From assembly GCA_964505215.1 (NCBI GenBank), contig CAZDGU010000002.1, forward strand, positions 248,001 to 312,000: a stretch of DNA of 64,000 nucleotides, in the 5' to 3' direction. Shown in pieces: positions 8,439-17,522 of the stretch (its first letter is position 1; every line of letters begins with the position of its first letter). The translations under genes were made by a program, and so were the position numbers. Below the pieces are notes generated by a model. The model was not told the DNA's origin, searched no databases, and worked only from the letters and a program-made list of their open reading frames with translations. The stretch comes from Gracilimonas sp964505215 (lineage in GTDB: Bacteria; Bacteroidota; Rhodothermia; Balneolales; Balneolaceae).

Positions 8439-9433
8439 GTACAAAAACATTTGAAGCTTTTTATGTAGAAGAACAATCTGACGGTAGTGCTTCTGCCTCC
8501 GTTAAGCAGGTTCCCGTTTCCTTTCTCCCCGAACACGAAGTTTGGATTGATGTTCAGTATTCATCTCTTAATTACAAAGATGCGCTTTCAGCTTCCGGAA
8601 ACAAGGGAGTTACCAAATCATACCCACATATTCCCGGAATTGATGCCGCCGGCGTGGTGATAAAAGATGCTTCCGGAACTCTTAAAGAAGGCCAAAAAGT
8701 AATTGTAACCGGGCGGGATTTGGGCTCCAATACTCCAGGCGGCTATGGAAAGCTGATTCGAGTTCCCAAAGATTGGGTGGTGGCTTTGCCTGATGCGCTT
8801 ACGCCTGAACAATCTATGTGGTACGGAACGGCTGGATTTACCGCTATGTACGGAGTGAAACACCTGCAGCGCGAACTGATTGAGCCCGGCGGCGGTCCGG
8901 TTTTGGTGACGGGAGCTACCGGTGGCGTGGGCTCCTTAGCCGTTTTCTTTTTATCTGCTTTGGGATATGAGGTAACAGCCGCTACCGGAAAAATGGATAA
9001 AATTGATTTTTTAAAAGCTTTAGGAGCAGCAGAAGTTATTGATCGGGATGAAGTTTCGGGGGTTGATGATCATTTTCTGCTCAGCCGAAAATGGAATGGA
9101 GCCATTGAAACGGTGGGAGGAAGCATGCTGGATGCCGTCATTCGCCAAACAAATCCTGATGGCGCCGTGGCCTGCTGCGGTAATATTCTGGGGCACAAGC
9201 TGGAAACTAATATCTATCCATTTATCCTGCGGGGCGTAAGTCTGCTGGGCATCGATTCTGCCATTTGCAAAATGCCGATGCGGCTTAAAATATGGCAAAG
9301 CATTTCTGAGATGAATCACTCCGCATTGCCTGAAAATTACATTCAAAAAGTTGGGTTGGAAGAACTTGCGCCGGAAATTGAGAAGATTTTAAAGGGCGAA
9401 CAGTGGGGAAGAGTAGTTGTAGCCCATAACTAA
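8435..9433 (+). CDS. YhdH/AcuI-type NADPH-dependent acrylyl-CoA/quinone reductase
   Basis: A medium-chain reductase of 332 residues from the ATG at 8435, which overlaps the ALDH stop (ATGA); seven extra upstream codons lie inside the ALDH gene and were not used. YhdH/AcuI hallmarks are YSSLNYKDALSASG, HIPGIDAAGVV, VTGATGGVGSLAVFFLSALGY for NADPH and the ending KILKGEQWGRVVV. No zinc-ligand set is seen, as expected for this subfamily. Known members reduce acryloyl-CoA; in this operon it may instead reduce an unsaturated acyl or aldehyde product, which is inference. Confidence 0.88.
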   Translation: MSTKTFEAFYVEEQSDGSASASVKQVPVSFLPEHEVWIDVQYSSLNYKDALSASGNKGVTKSYPHIPGIDAAGVVIKDASGTLKEGQKVIVTGRDLGSNTPGGYGKLIRVPKDWVVALPDALTPEQSMWYGTAGFTAMYGVKHLQRELIEPGGGPVLVTGATGGVGSLAVFFLSALGYEVTAATGKMDKIDFLKALGAAEVIDRDEVSGVDDHFLLSRKWNGAIETVGGSMLDAVIRQTNPDGAVACCGNILGHKLETNIYPFILRGVSLLGIDSAICKMPMRLKIWQSISEMNHSALPENYIQKVGLEELAPEIEKILKGEQWGRVVVAHN

Positions 9434-9434
9434 A

Positions 9435-9457
9435 AAAGCAGCCAAAAGAGCTGCTTT
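9435..9457. terminator. Bidirectional terminator
   Basis: An 8-bp stem AAAGCAGC (9435-9442) and GCTGCTTT (9450-9457), loop CAAAAGA, lies between the convergent reductase and receiver genes. T-rich sequence follows on both strands. Confidence 0.7.
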
Positions 9458-9498
9458 AATTGAATTTGAAATGCGTTGTATGATATAAAATCAGCACT

Positions 9499-9906
9499 TT
9501 AGGCTGCGTGAAAAGATTGGTTAATTTTATTTTCTGCCTTTGATAAAGAATCCGATAAATCTGTTTTCGATACCGGCTTTAGTAAAAACTCTACATAATT
9601 GACTTTACTTACTTTTTCTAATACCTCTGCGTTGTCATCACCGGATAGAAAAATAATAGGAGTCTCCGGATGGGTACTTTGTATTTGGGCAGCTGTTTGA
9701 ATGCCACACATATCCCCAATAAGCTGAATATCCATAAGCACAATAGATGGATCATGCTCTTTAAACTCAGCGATAGCTTCTTCTCCACTGCGTGCTTTGC
9801 ATACCACGTTATAACCAAGCTTAGTGACCATTTTTTCCTCTACGATAGAAAGCAACGGGTCATCTTCCACTATCATGACATTTCTTATATCTAAATCCAT
9901 ATGCAC
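9499..9906 (-). CDS. Single-domain response regulator
   Basis: A 135-residue CheY-like receiver: acidic pair in VMIVEDDPLL, phospho-acceptor Asp in SIVLMDIQL, conserved Thr/Ser in IIFLSGDD, and Lys in FLLKPVSK. There is no output domain. The ATG at 9900 (third residue) is an equally possible start. No kinase gene is adjacent, so it is an orphan here. A 250-base AT-rich spacer separates it from the next gene, with no obvious structure. Confidence 0.9.
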   Translation of the reverse strand: MHMDLDIRNVMIVEDDPLLSIVEEKMVTKLGYNVVCKARSGEEAIAEFKEHDPSIVLMDIQLIGDMCGIQTAAQIQSTHPETPIIFLSGDDNAEVLEKVSKVNYVEFLLKPVSKTDLSDSLSKAENKINQSFHAA

Positions 9907-10160
9907 GGTATTATTTGAGGATTATGTAGAAAGATATTAGAAACCATTAATAGAGTCAATGTTTATATTAGAATTTTTTAATGTTTAATATTTGCCTGAA
10001 ATTGTTTTTGTTATTTGGGTTGAAAGTATTGCTCCCGACGGTATTTTTTTAGATAATTTACTCATTTAGTTTAGCTGCTTATTTCACCATTAATCAATAT
10101 AGGATGTGCCGGCAAAGCTGTTGAACCCGAAGCAGTAAAAATCCGTTTCACGGTGTAGAT

Positions 10161-10424
10161 ATGATTGTATTACATAAAAAAGAAAATCACAAAAAATCGA
10201 AACGGTTAGAAGAACGCCTTAAAGATTTGGTGATTTCCTTCAAAACGGAAGTTCATGAAGAGCATGAACATCGATTGCCATTTATAGAAGAGAATGAAAG
10301 GGTTTTTTCAACCCCTGAAGAAATTGACAACTGGCTGCAGGAATTAACTTCTCAGTTAGAATGGCATCGTTCGCTAAGCGGAGACGGCTGCTTTATCGAT
10401 CCTGAAACCGGAAAAGTTTGTTAG
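10161..10424 (+). CDS. Hypothetical small cytoplasmic protein
   Basis: An 87-residue protein, family not recognised. It begins with a very basic stretch (KKENHKKSKRLEERLKDL), continues with a HEEHEHRLPFIEE segment and ends in SLSGDGCFIDPETGKVC. The composition (Lys/Glu-rich helix, then a Gly/Asp/Pro tail with two Cys) looks protein-like and differs from out-of-frame translation, and no other gene competes for this stretch. It lacks signal peptide or membrane helix. The 250-base region upstream is AT-rich and could hold its promoter. Confidence 0.55.
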   Translation: MIVLHKKENHKKSKRLEERLKDLVISFKTEVHEEHEHRLPFIEENERVFSTPEEIDNWLQELTSQLEWHRSLSGDGCFIDPETGKVC

Positions 10425-10470
10425 GGTTGAATGTAAAATTATGGTTTAACAGTTTTAGCTATCTAATCGG

Positions 10471-10620
10471 CTTGTCATCTCAAACGCAATGAGGAACGAA
10501 TGAAGCTGAGAGATCTATCCAAGCATGCTAATGCGACACAGTCCAATTCAAACCCCATAGATTTCTCCGCTGCGTTCACTCACCCTGTCGGGATTCGCTC
10601 TCTTCGGTCGAAAGGACAAA
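10471..10620. repeat. Dispersed intergenic repeat, copy 1 (full, inverted)
   Basis: About 150 bases whose reverse complement matches 37330-37483 closely, including the blocks TTTGTCCTTTCGACCG, GTGAACGCAGCGGAGAAATC and GGACTGTGTCGCATTAGCA, then GGATAGATCTCTC and CTTCATTCGTTC. It lies in a gap with no gene. The short reading frames through it (10500-10706 and 10548-10781) are products of the repeat and not genes. Confidence 0.8.
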
Positions 10621-10667
10621 TTCCCGGTGTTGTATTTTGTCTGAGCAATCTTAACTACCTTTTGTTT

Positions 10668-10735
10668 TGTCATCTCGAGCGGAGATTTGCGAGTGCATAC
10701 CAGTAAACGAAGCCGAGAGATCTGTGGAGATTTTT
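10668..10735. repeat. Partial or variant copy of the dispersed repeat
   Basis: The stretch around TTTGTCATCTCGAGCGGAG and AAACGAAGCCGAGAGATCTG shares the start block and the GAGAGATCT core with the 150-bp family but lacks the middle. It sits just downstream of copy 1 in the same gap (10425-10781), which contains nothing else I can support. Confidence 0.5.
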
Positions 10736-10781
10736 GGGGGAAATTGTTGAATCCAATCCTCAAAAAACTTCCCTGCTCCAC

Positions 10782-11711
10782 TCATTCGTCTTTGGAGCTC
10801 GTTCCTTCCGATAATTGATGGGTTAGCAGCCAATTGTACATATCACTTCCCGCATATACTCGTTTCCACACATCATGCCCCATATCTTCGTGAACGGTAA
10901 AGCGGACTTTGGAATGCCCCAACTCTGCCAGCTTATTCAAGCCCGGGTAAAAATGTTTTAGCGGCACAACCTGATCTCTTCCTCCTGCAAATACCCACAC
11001 GGGTATTTCATGATTGGCAACGGGCTCCAAGAGCGATGGATGTCCCCAGCCGGCAATGGGCGCAATAGCCGCAAAACGGTTTGGATAAGCGCTCGCAAGT
11101 CCCCACGTTCCAAATCCGCCGTAGCTTAATCCGGTTGCATACACGCGGCGCGCATCAGCCTTATAGTTTTCCAGAACGTAATCAATCATTCCCACTAAAT
11201 CTTTTTGAACGCGCTCCCAGCCGTTGGGTAAGCTTACATAAGCTGCTGTTTCTGCTTTTACGCCATTCATGGGAAGAGAACTTTTGGAGATCGGACTTCG
11301 GACTGGAACACCTTTTTCCATTCGTTTTGGCACATTACTGATATCTCGATTCACTAAGTAAGAAGCCCCGGTGGTATCCATACCAAACATGTGCAACTGG
11401 GGTGAAATTATTATGAAGGGCAGTTCTTTTTTAAAAGCCCAAGCCTCCATCAGTGGGCCGTGACTCATCACAAAATCCAGCTCATCCTTTCCGTTACCGC
11501 GCTCGCCATTTCCGTGCAAAAAGAGCAGCACCGGCCATTCTTTATCGCTCAGCTCGTAGCCATTGGGCAGGTAGAGGTAAAAATCGCGCTCGGCTCCCTC
11601 AATCTGGCTGGTGTAAGAAATGCGTTGTAATGAATCCGTTTGGCAAGAAGTCATAAAAAACAGGGTTAGCGTAGTTATCGAAATATTTATAAGGCGTTGA
11701 TTTGAATACAT
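10782..11711 (-). CDS. Alpha/beta-hydrolase lipoprotein (esterase/POP-like)
   Basis: A 309-residue predicted lipoprotein (lipobox MTSC, Cys 23). The fold marks are those of PHB-depolymerase/dienelactone-type esterases: oxyanion strand WPVLLFLHGNGERG, nucleophile elbow YATGLSYGGFGTWG, acid in VFAGGRDQVVP and catalytic His in HEDMGHDVW. It is therefore likely an active extracytoplasmic serine esterase or peptidase. The substrate is unknown. It stands alone; its stop is close to the dispersed repeat downstream. Confidence 0.87.
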   Translation of the reverse strand: MYSNQRLINISITTLTLFFMTSCQTDSLQRISYTSQIEGAERDFYLYLPNGYELSDKEWPVLLFLHGNGERGNGKDELDFVMSHGPLMEAWAFKKELPFIIISPQLHMFGMDTTGASYLVNRDISNVPKRMEKGVPVRSPISKSSLPMNGVKAETAAYVSLPNGWERVQKDLVGMIDYVLENYKADARRVYATGLSYGGFGTWGLASAYPNRFAAIAPIAGWGHPSLLEPVANHEIPVWVFAGGRDQVVPLKHFYPGLNKLAELGHSKVRFTVHEDMGHDVWKRVYAGSDMYNWLLTHQLSEGTSSKDE

Positions 11712-11881
11712 GCGAACCTGATAAGTATGCTGAAATTATATCGGAATGAACAGTTTAAAAAAGCGAATTTTTAAATCAATATCTGATTCTCTTTGCGCGT
11801 GCTTCTTCCGGTTTAAAGCTCATGATCTATTCAACTTCACCCCAGAGAATAAGAACCGGAAAATTTGGAGTGAATGCACAT

Positions 11882-12625
11882 TTAAAGAGAATTCCGCCAT
11901 TTATTAAGCTCGCTGAGCGCGGTAATCATTCGGGAGCCGTACCAGCTAAACCACTCTCCATCTACCAATTTGATGGTGGCGGCGGGGCAGGCATTTTGCA
12001 CCTCCGGTATGTGCTTTTCTTTAAAGGGATAGGGCTCGCTGCTAAGCAAAATTAAATCGGGCTGCTTTTCGGCCACTTCTTTGAGGCTGGTTTGAGGATA
12101 GCGCGGCTGCTCGGCAAAGATGTTTTCTAACTGATAATGTCGCAGCATATCATGAATATAGGTGTCATTTCCGGCCGCCATCCAGGGATCTTTCCAGATA
12201 AAATAGGCTACGGATTTTGGCTGCACTTTTGGCCGATTATCTAATAATTCAGTAATTTTTTGAGTGAGCTGTTGAGCTTTTTCGGCCGCTCCCAGTATTT
12301 TTCCCAATGCAGTAATTTCGAGTATGGCATCCTGAATGATATCAATTTCAGTAACGCGCACATCGGCATACTTTCTTAAAATATCGATGTCTTCTTTTCG
12401 ATTTTCCTCCTTATTGGCGAGGATAAAATCCGGCTTTAGCTCGATAATGGTTTCCAGCTTCGGATTTTTAGTTCCGCCTATGATTTTCACATCTTCAATT
12501 TGTGGTTTGGGGTGAACGCAAAATCGGGTGCGTCCAATAATTTGTTCTTCCAGCCCCAAATCAAACAAAAGTTCGGTGAGGCTGGGCACTAACGAAATAA
12601 TTCTTTGATAGGGAAAATCAGGCAT
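11882..12625 (-). CDS. BtuF-like substrate-binding protein without signal peptide
   Basis: A 247-residue protein of the cobalamin/ferric-siderophore binding superfamily (helical-backbone metal receptor). It starts directly at the first strand, RIISLVPSLTELLFDLGL, and shows the linking long helix (IIQDAILEITALGKILGAAEKAQQ) and the second lobe with WKDPWMAAGNDTYIHDML. There is no signal peptide or lipobox, so it is predicted cytoplasmic, unlike ordinary BtuF. It overlaps the fructosamine kinase gene by eight bases. No permease or ATPase gene is nearby, so a transport role is doubtful. Confidence 0.8.
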   Translation of the reverse strand: MPDFPYQRIISLVPSLTELLFDLGLEEQIIGRTRFCVHPKPQIEDVKIIGGTKNPKLETIIELKPDFILANKEENRKEDIDILRKYADVRVTEIDIIQDAILEITALGKILGAAEKAQQLTQKITELLDNRPKVQPKSVAYFIWKDPWMAAGNDTYIHDMLRHYQLENIFAEQPRYPQTSLKEVAEKQPDLILLSSEPYPFKEKHIPEVQNACPAATIKLVDGEWFSWYGSRMITALSELNKWRNSL

Positions 12626-13475
12626 AACGGGCTATAATTTGTTCGGCTTGGCGACAGTAGCTGCCTCCAAATAAATTGGCATGTACTAATATAGGATACA
12701 GATTATAAACAGAAACTCGGTCTTCAAAATTCTCAAAAAGCGGGTATTCGTCTTGATAACCGGAATAAAAATCAGCTGAGAAACCGCCGAAAAGGCGAGT
12801 CATGGCCATATCCATTTCCCGATGCCCAAAATAAACGGCGGGATCGTAAATGGCAGCCTGCCCGGTTGTTGTGAATAGGTAGTTTCCGCTCCAAAGGTCG
12901 CCATGCAGCAGGGCGGGCGGTTCGGTGGGAAAGATGGATCCGAGCTTTTTATACATTCTGGGAGCTTGAATAAGTAATTCCCGATTTAGCTTTCCGGATT
13001 CTACACCCATTTTTATTTGGGGCTCTATGCGCTCAATAGCAAAGAAGTCGGGCCAGTTCGAGTGTTGATTATTGCTTTGTGGCAATCGACCAATGTAGTT
13101 ATCAAAATTCAACCCAAAATAATTGGCTGTTTTGCGATGAAGTTTTGCCAATTCACGCCCAAACTCACGGCTATTTTTGGGAGTACTTTCTACTCCTTCT
13201 TCTATCCAATCGAGCACAAGAAATTGTTCGTGAATAGCTTTGGGAGCCGGAATAAGCAGTTCGGTTTGGGCTTGGGCTAATAACTTCAACCCTTTGGCTT
13301 CTGCTTCAAACATATCGGCCGGTGCCGACTCATTCCATTTCACAAAGGCCTTGCTTCCGTCCTCAAAAACCAGCTGTGCTGCTCGGTTAATATCACCGCC
13401 ATAAACAGCCGAAACTGTACGAACAGACGTGTTCAGTTCGGCAGTAATTTGATTTTTGAGTGTTTGCGGAAGCAT
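12618..13475 (-). CDS. Fructosamine kinase family protein
   Basis: A 285-residue member of the fructosamine/ketosamine-3-kinase family (aminoglycoside phosphotransferase fold). Visible are the nucleotide-binding N-lobe (AAQLVFEDGSKAFVKWNE), the catalytic loop LLHGDLWSGNYLF and the metal-binding YDPAVYFGHREMDMAM. The family phosphorylates glycated amines on proteins, leading to deglycation. It lies six bases after the LMW phosphatase gene and overlaps the BtuF-like gene; the kinase-phosphatase adjacency occurs in other genomes and fits a protein-deglycation role, which is inference. Confidence 0.9.
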   Translation of the reverse strand: MLPQTLKNQITAELNTSVRTVSAVYGGDINRAAQLVFEDGSKAFVKWNESAPADMFEAEAKGLKLLAQAQTELLIPAPKAIHEQFLVLDWIEEGVESTPKNSREFGRELAKLHRKTANYFGLNFDNYIGRLPQSNNQHSNWPDFFAIERIEPQIKMGVESGKLNRELLIQAPRMYKKLGSIFPTEPPALLHGDLWSGNYLFTTTGQAAIYDPAVYFGHREMDMAMTRLFGGFSADFYSGYQDEYPLFENFEDRVSVYNLYPILVHANLFGGSYCRQAEQIIARYA

Positions 13476-13481
13476 CTGTAA

Positions 13482-13997
13482 TTAAGATTTGATATGAGGT
13501 TCTAACTCATCGAGAAGGGCGGTACAGCTGCGCTTTAAGATTTTATACACATGTTCAAATCCATCCATTCCGCCATAATATGGATCGGGTACTTCCGAGT
13601 TGTCGGGAGAAGGATCAAATTCGCGCATCATTCTAATTTTATCCGAAAACTGATTATTTCGGTCTAACGCATTGATATTCTTATAATTTTCGGAATCCAT
13701 TGCCAGAATAAGATCGAACTCTTCTAAATCTCTTTCATCTAATTGACGGGCTTTAGAAGGCAAATGAACCCCATATTTGTTTGCAGTAGCCTGACTTTTA
13801 CTGTTAGCCGGCTCGCCAATGTGATATGCGGCCGTTCCGGCAGAATCAATGTAGAAATAGTTTTCAATATTGCGCTCTTTTGCTTCATGCAGCAGCAGAC
13901 CCTCGGCGGTTGGACTTCTGCAAATATTCCCCAAACAAACAAAAACCAGCTTGTAAGGATTTTCCATTGTAATTGGACGTTTAACAATTTCTGACAT
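13482..13997 (-). CDS. Low-molecular-weight protein-tyrosine-phosphatase
   Basis: The catalytic P-loop VFVCLGNICRSPTAEG contains the C(X)5R signature, and the acid loop is VPDPYYGG. From the ATG at 13997 the protein is 171 residues, near family length; the ATG at 13967 is nearly as good, as it puts the Cys at residue 11. The longer frame to 14120 adds a non-family N-terminus and was not used. It is the first gene of a tight run with fructosamine kinase and the BtuF-like gene. Substrate could be phosphotyrosine proteins or a phosphorylated metabolite. Confidence 0.9.
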   Translation of the reverse strand: MSEIVKRPITMENPYKLVFVCLGNICRSPTAEGLLLHEAKERNIENYFYIDSAGTAAYHIGEPANSKSQATANKYGVHLPSKARQLDERDLEEFDLILAMDSENYKNINALDRNNQFSDKIRMMREFDPSPDNSEVPDPYYGGMDGFEHVYKILKRSCTALLDELEPHIKS

Positions 13998-14353
13998 AGA
14001 AAATAATTCTTTTTTTGATGATGAGTTAAAAATTTGGCATTCAGCCTTAGCTAAAATAACAGCCAAAAAGCACAGATATAAATCTTTTTGAAAGCTATTA
14101 AAACAACGACTTGCGCCCACTCTAATATTTTAGAAGCGGTATTACAAAAACCGGGTTTACTGTCAAAAACAGGTTTTCATTGCGACCTTCAATCCTATTT
14201 CATCTAATCATCATAAACAAATAGTAACTTTCTATCGGCATGCTATAACCTTAGCGATAACTGTCAGTTTTTTTTGAGAGAAGTGAGTGCAGTCTTTTCT
14301 CTGATATTTTGTATATTTAGGGCTTAAATATATTCGCTGGAACCAAGTTTTTT
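13998..14353. other. Divergent intergenic region, no gene
   Basis: A 356-base gap between the LMW phosphatase gene and ileS. It is AT-rich, with no recognisable RNA gene. Directly upstream of ileS lie TTTTGTATATTTAGG and TTAAATATATT, which could be promoter elements but do not match the Bacteroidota consensus cleanly. A T-box leader is not visible. Confidence 0.4.
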
Positions 14354-17300
14354 ATGGCAAAAAAATTCAAGGAAATAAAGCAACTTAGCTTTCCCAAATC
14401 AGAAGTTGAAACCCTGAACTGGTGGAAGGAGCACAAGGTATTCAAGAAAAGCCTCGAAACCCGAGAGGATGGAATACCGTTTACCTTTTATGAGGGTCCG
14501 CCAACGGCTAACGGAAAGCCCGGAATTCACCATGTAATGGCGAGAACGGTAAAAGATATGTTCTGCCGCTACAAAACGCTGAAAGGTTTTAGAGTAGAAC
14601 GCAAGGCCGGCTGGGATACCCACGGACTGCCCGTTGAAATTGAAGTGGAGAAAGAATTAGGCCTGGAAGGGCGTGCTCAGGTTGAAGAGTATGGCATTGA
14701 AAAATATAATGCAAAGTGCCGGGAAAGCGTGCTCAAATACAAAGATTTGTGGGATGAGCTCACCACCCGTATGGGCTACTGGGTAGATCAGGACAACCCG
14801 TATGTTACTTTTGAAAACGACTATATTGAGTCGGTTTGGTGGGCTTTTAATAAGCTGTTTGAAAAAAAACTGGTTTATAAAGGCTATAAAATACAGTGGT
14901 ATTCTCCGGGAAGCGGAACCGTATTGTCTTCTCACGAAGTAAGCTTAGGATATAAAGAAACTCAAGACCCTTCTATTTATGTGAAGTTTCCGGTTGAAGG
15001 AGAGGAAAACACATACTTCTTAGCCTGGACCACCACTCCCTGGACTATTGTTTCAAACATGGCACTGGCCGTGAATCCAAAAGTAGATTATGTGCGGGTA
15101 GGTCATTTTGATGAAACGTTCATTATGGCCAAAGACTGTGTGGAAGACGTACTGGGCGAAGACTACATCATTCAAGAAGAAATGAAAGGCGCTCAGCTGC
15201 TCCATAAAACCTATCATCCGGTTTTTGACTTTGCTCTTAAAGAATATGATAAGACGGATGCATGGCGGGTAATTGCCGCAGATTATGTGACAACCGAGGA
15301 TGGAACCGGCGTGGTGCATACAGCTCCGGCTTTTGGTGCCGATGACTTTGAAAGTTGCCAAAAAGCTGAAATTCCGATGTTCAACCCCATAGACCGGGAC
15401 GGAAAGTTCACCGAAAAAGCTCCTGATTTTGAAGGTCAGTGGTTTAAAGAGGCTGATAAAGACATTTCCCGAGCTATTAAGGAAAAGAACCTCATGTATA
15501 AGCATGAAACCATGGTGCATAACTATCCGTTCGACTGGAGAAAGGGAACGCCGCTGATGTCGTATCCGGTGGAGTCTTGGTTTATTGAAACCACCAAGGT
15601 GAAAGACCGCATGGTGGAATTGAACGAAAAAATTAACTGGAAGCCCGAAAGCACGGGTACCGGTCGGTTTGGCACCTGGCTGGAAAATAATGTGGATTGG
15701 GCCGTTTCTCGTCAGCGATATTGGGGAACACCAATTCCAATCTGGGTAAGTGATAAAGATCCCGAATATGTGGAGTGCATTGGCAGCATTGCCGAACTGA
15801 AAGAGAAAGCCGGCTTAGAAGAAGATGCAGAAATTGACTTGCACCGCCCGCATATTGACGAGCTGACGTGGGAAGGTCCCGACGGAGCTACCATGCGCCG
15901 TATTCCCGATTTACTGGATGTTTGGTTCGATTCCGGTGCTATGCCTTTTGCACAGTGGCACTACCCATTTGATAACGACCACGAGTTTAGCTACAACTAT
16001 CCCGCCGATTTTATTGCTGAAGGTGTAGATCAAACCCGTGGATGGTTTTATACGCTGCATGCACTCGGCACGATGCTGTTTAATGAAGAAGCCTATAAAA
16101 ATGTGGTTTCTAACGGCCTGGTGTTAGACGAAAACGGTGAAAAAATGAGTAAATCGAAAGGAAACACAGTAGATCCTTTTGAGGTCATTCAAAAATACGG
16201 GGCAGACACCGTGCGCTGGTACATGATGAGCAATTCCTCTCCCTGGGAAAATCTCAAGTTTAGTGATGACGGCCTGCAAGAAGTACAGCGCAAGTTTTTC
16301 AATACTATTGTAAATACGTATTCCTTTTTTGCCATGTACGCAAACATTGACGGATTTACGTTTTCCGGAACCGCCATTCCCAATGCCGACCGCCCGGAAA
16401 TTGACAAGTGGATAATTTCTAAGCTCAATTCTACCGTTAAGCGGGTTGAAGCCTTTTACGAAGATTATGAGCCTACCAAAGCCGCACGCGAGCTGGAAAG
16501 TTTTGTGGAAGAGCTGAGCAACTGGTACGTTCGCCGAAACCGCCGCCGTTTCTGGAAAGAAGGCAATACGCTGGACAAAACGGCTGCCTATCAAACCTTA
16601 TACGAATGCTTGAGTAACCTCAGCAAACTTATCAGCCCAATCGCTCCTTTTGTTGGAGAATGGCTGTATCAAAAACTGAATGAAGTTACCGGAAAAGATG
16701 AGGAATCGGTGCATATTTCATTCTTTCCAACGGTAGAAGAGACCGCAATTAACAAAGCGCTGGAGCACAAAATGGAAATGGCTCGTTTGATTTCCTACAT
16801 TGTACTGCGTGTTCGCAACCAGATAGAAATGAATGTGCGGCAGCCGCTGGCCCGAATTATACTTCCTATTAAAGATGAAACAGAGCGACAGGCCATTGAA
16901 TCTGTACGGGATATTATTTTAGATGAGGTGAATATTAAAGATATTCAGTTTGTGGACGATGATTCCGGTATAGTGCACAAGTCTGCCAAGCCCAACTACC
17001 CGTTATTGGGTAAAAAGCTGGGGCCAAAAATGAAAGCCGTTGCCTCCCAGGTTGCAAAATTAGATACCGATCAAATTTCCGCTTTTGAGAAAAACGGCTC
17101 TATTGATTTGGAAGTTGAGGGTGAAGTTATTCGCTTGCATTCTGATGAACTTGACATTGTGCGTACCGGCCTGGAAGGATGGACGGTAGAAACGGAAGGC
17201 GGCCTAAGTGTAGCCGTTGACACCGACCTAAGCGAAGAGCTGATACAAGAAGGCATTGCACGAGAATTTGTAAACCGAATACAGAATATGAGGAAAGAAG

Positions 17301-17512
17301 CCAATTTTGAGGTAACCGACCGCATTTCAATTGGGTTTACCGGGGCCGAGGGTATTAAAGAAGCTGTTGTTTCGATGAGTGATTACATCAAAAAAGAAAC
17401 ACTGGCTGAAGATATACAACTCGCTGAATTAGAAGTCTCAGACTTTACAAAAACTTGGGAAATCGGAGAAGAAACCTGTACGGTCTGCATCCGAAGAAAT
17501 ATTAATTCATAA
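14354..17512 (+). CDS. ileS: Isoleucyl-tRNA synthetase, eukaryote-like type
   Basis: 1052 residues, charging tRNA-Ile in the cytoplasm. The class I signature HIGH appears as GIHH (57-60) in ANGKPGIHHVMARTVKDMF, and KMSKS is exact at 597-601. An editing domain (WTTTPWTIVSNMALAV) lies between them. The anticodon-binding region has RNRRRFWK and runs into a long C-terminus ending in ETCTVCIRR without the C-terminal zinc finger of the E. coli enzyme. Length and motifs match the type 2 (eukaryote-like) IleRS common in Bacteroidota and linked elsewhere to natural mupirocin tolerance. It heads an operon with a DksA-like gene and lspA. Confidence 0.97.
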   Translation: MAKKFKEIKQLSFPKSEVETLNWWKEHKVFKKSLETREDGIPFTFYEGPPTANGKPGIHHVMARTVKDMFCRYKTLKGFRVERKAGWDTHGLPVEIEVEKELGLEGRAQVEEYGIEKYNAKCRESVLKYKDLWDELTTRMGYWVDQDNPYVTFENDYIESVWWAFNKLFEKKLVYKGYKIQWYSPGSGTVLSSHEVSLGYKETQDPSIYVKFPVEGEENTYFLAWTTTPWTIVSNMALAVNPKVDYVRVGHFDETFIMAKDCVEDVLGEDYIIQEEMKGAQLLHKTYHPVFDFALKEYDKTDAWRVIAADYVTTEDGTGVVHTAPAFGADDFESCQKAEIPMFNPIDRDGKFTEKAPDFEGQWFKEADKDISRAIKEKNLMYKHETMVHNYPFDWRKGTPLMSYPVESWFIETTKVKDRMVELNEKINWKPESTGTGRFGTWLENNVDWAVSRQRYWGTPIPIWVSDKDPEYVECIGSIAELKEKAGLEEDAEIDLHRPHIDELTWEGPDGATMRRIPDLLDVWFDSGAMPFAQWHYPFDNDHEFSYNYPADFIAEGVDQTRGWFYTLHALGTMLFNEEAYKNVVSNGLVLDENGEKMSKSKGNTVDPFEVIQKYGADTVRWYMMSNSSPWENLKFSDDGLQEVQRKFFNTIVNTYSFFAMYANIDGFTFSGTAIPNADRPEIDKWIISKLNSTVKRVEAFYEDYEPTKAARELESFVEELSNWYVRRNRRRFWKEGNTLDKTAAYQTLYECLSNLSKLISPIAPFVGEWLYQKLNEVTGKDEESVHISFFPTVEETAINKALEHKMEMARLISYIVLRVRNQIEMNVRQPLARIILPIKDETERQAIESVRDIILDEVNIKDIQFVDDDSGIVHKSAKPNYPLLGKKLGPKMKAVASQVAKLDTDQISAFEKNGSIDLEVEGEVIRLHSDELDIVRTGLEGWTVETEGGLSVAVDTDLSEELIQEGIAREFVNRIQNMRKEANFEVTDRISIGFTGAEGIKEAVVSMSDYIKKETLAEDIQLAELEVSDFTKTWEIGEETCTVCIRRNINS

Positions 17513-17522
17513 CTAAGTAGCT

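Noticed and set aside
14121..14353. T-box leader before ileS
   Set aside because: No specifier loop or antiterminator pattern could be found.
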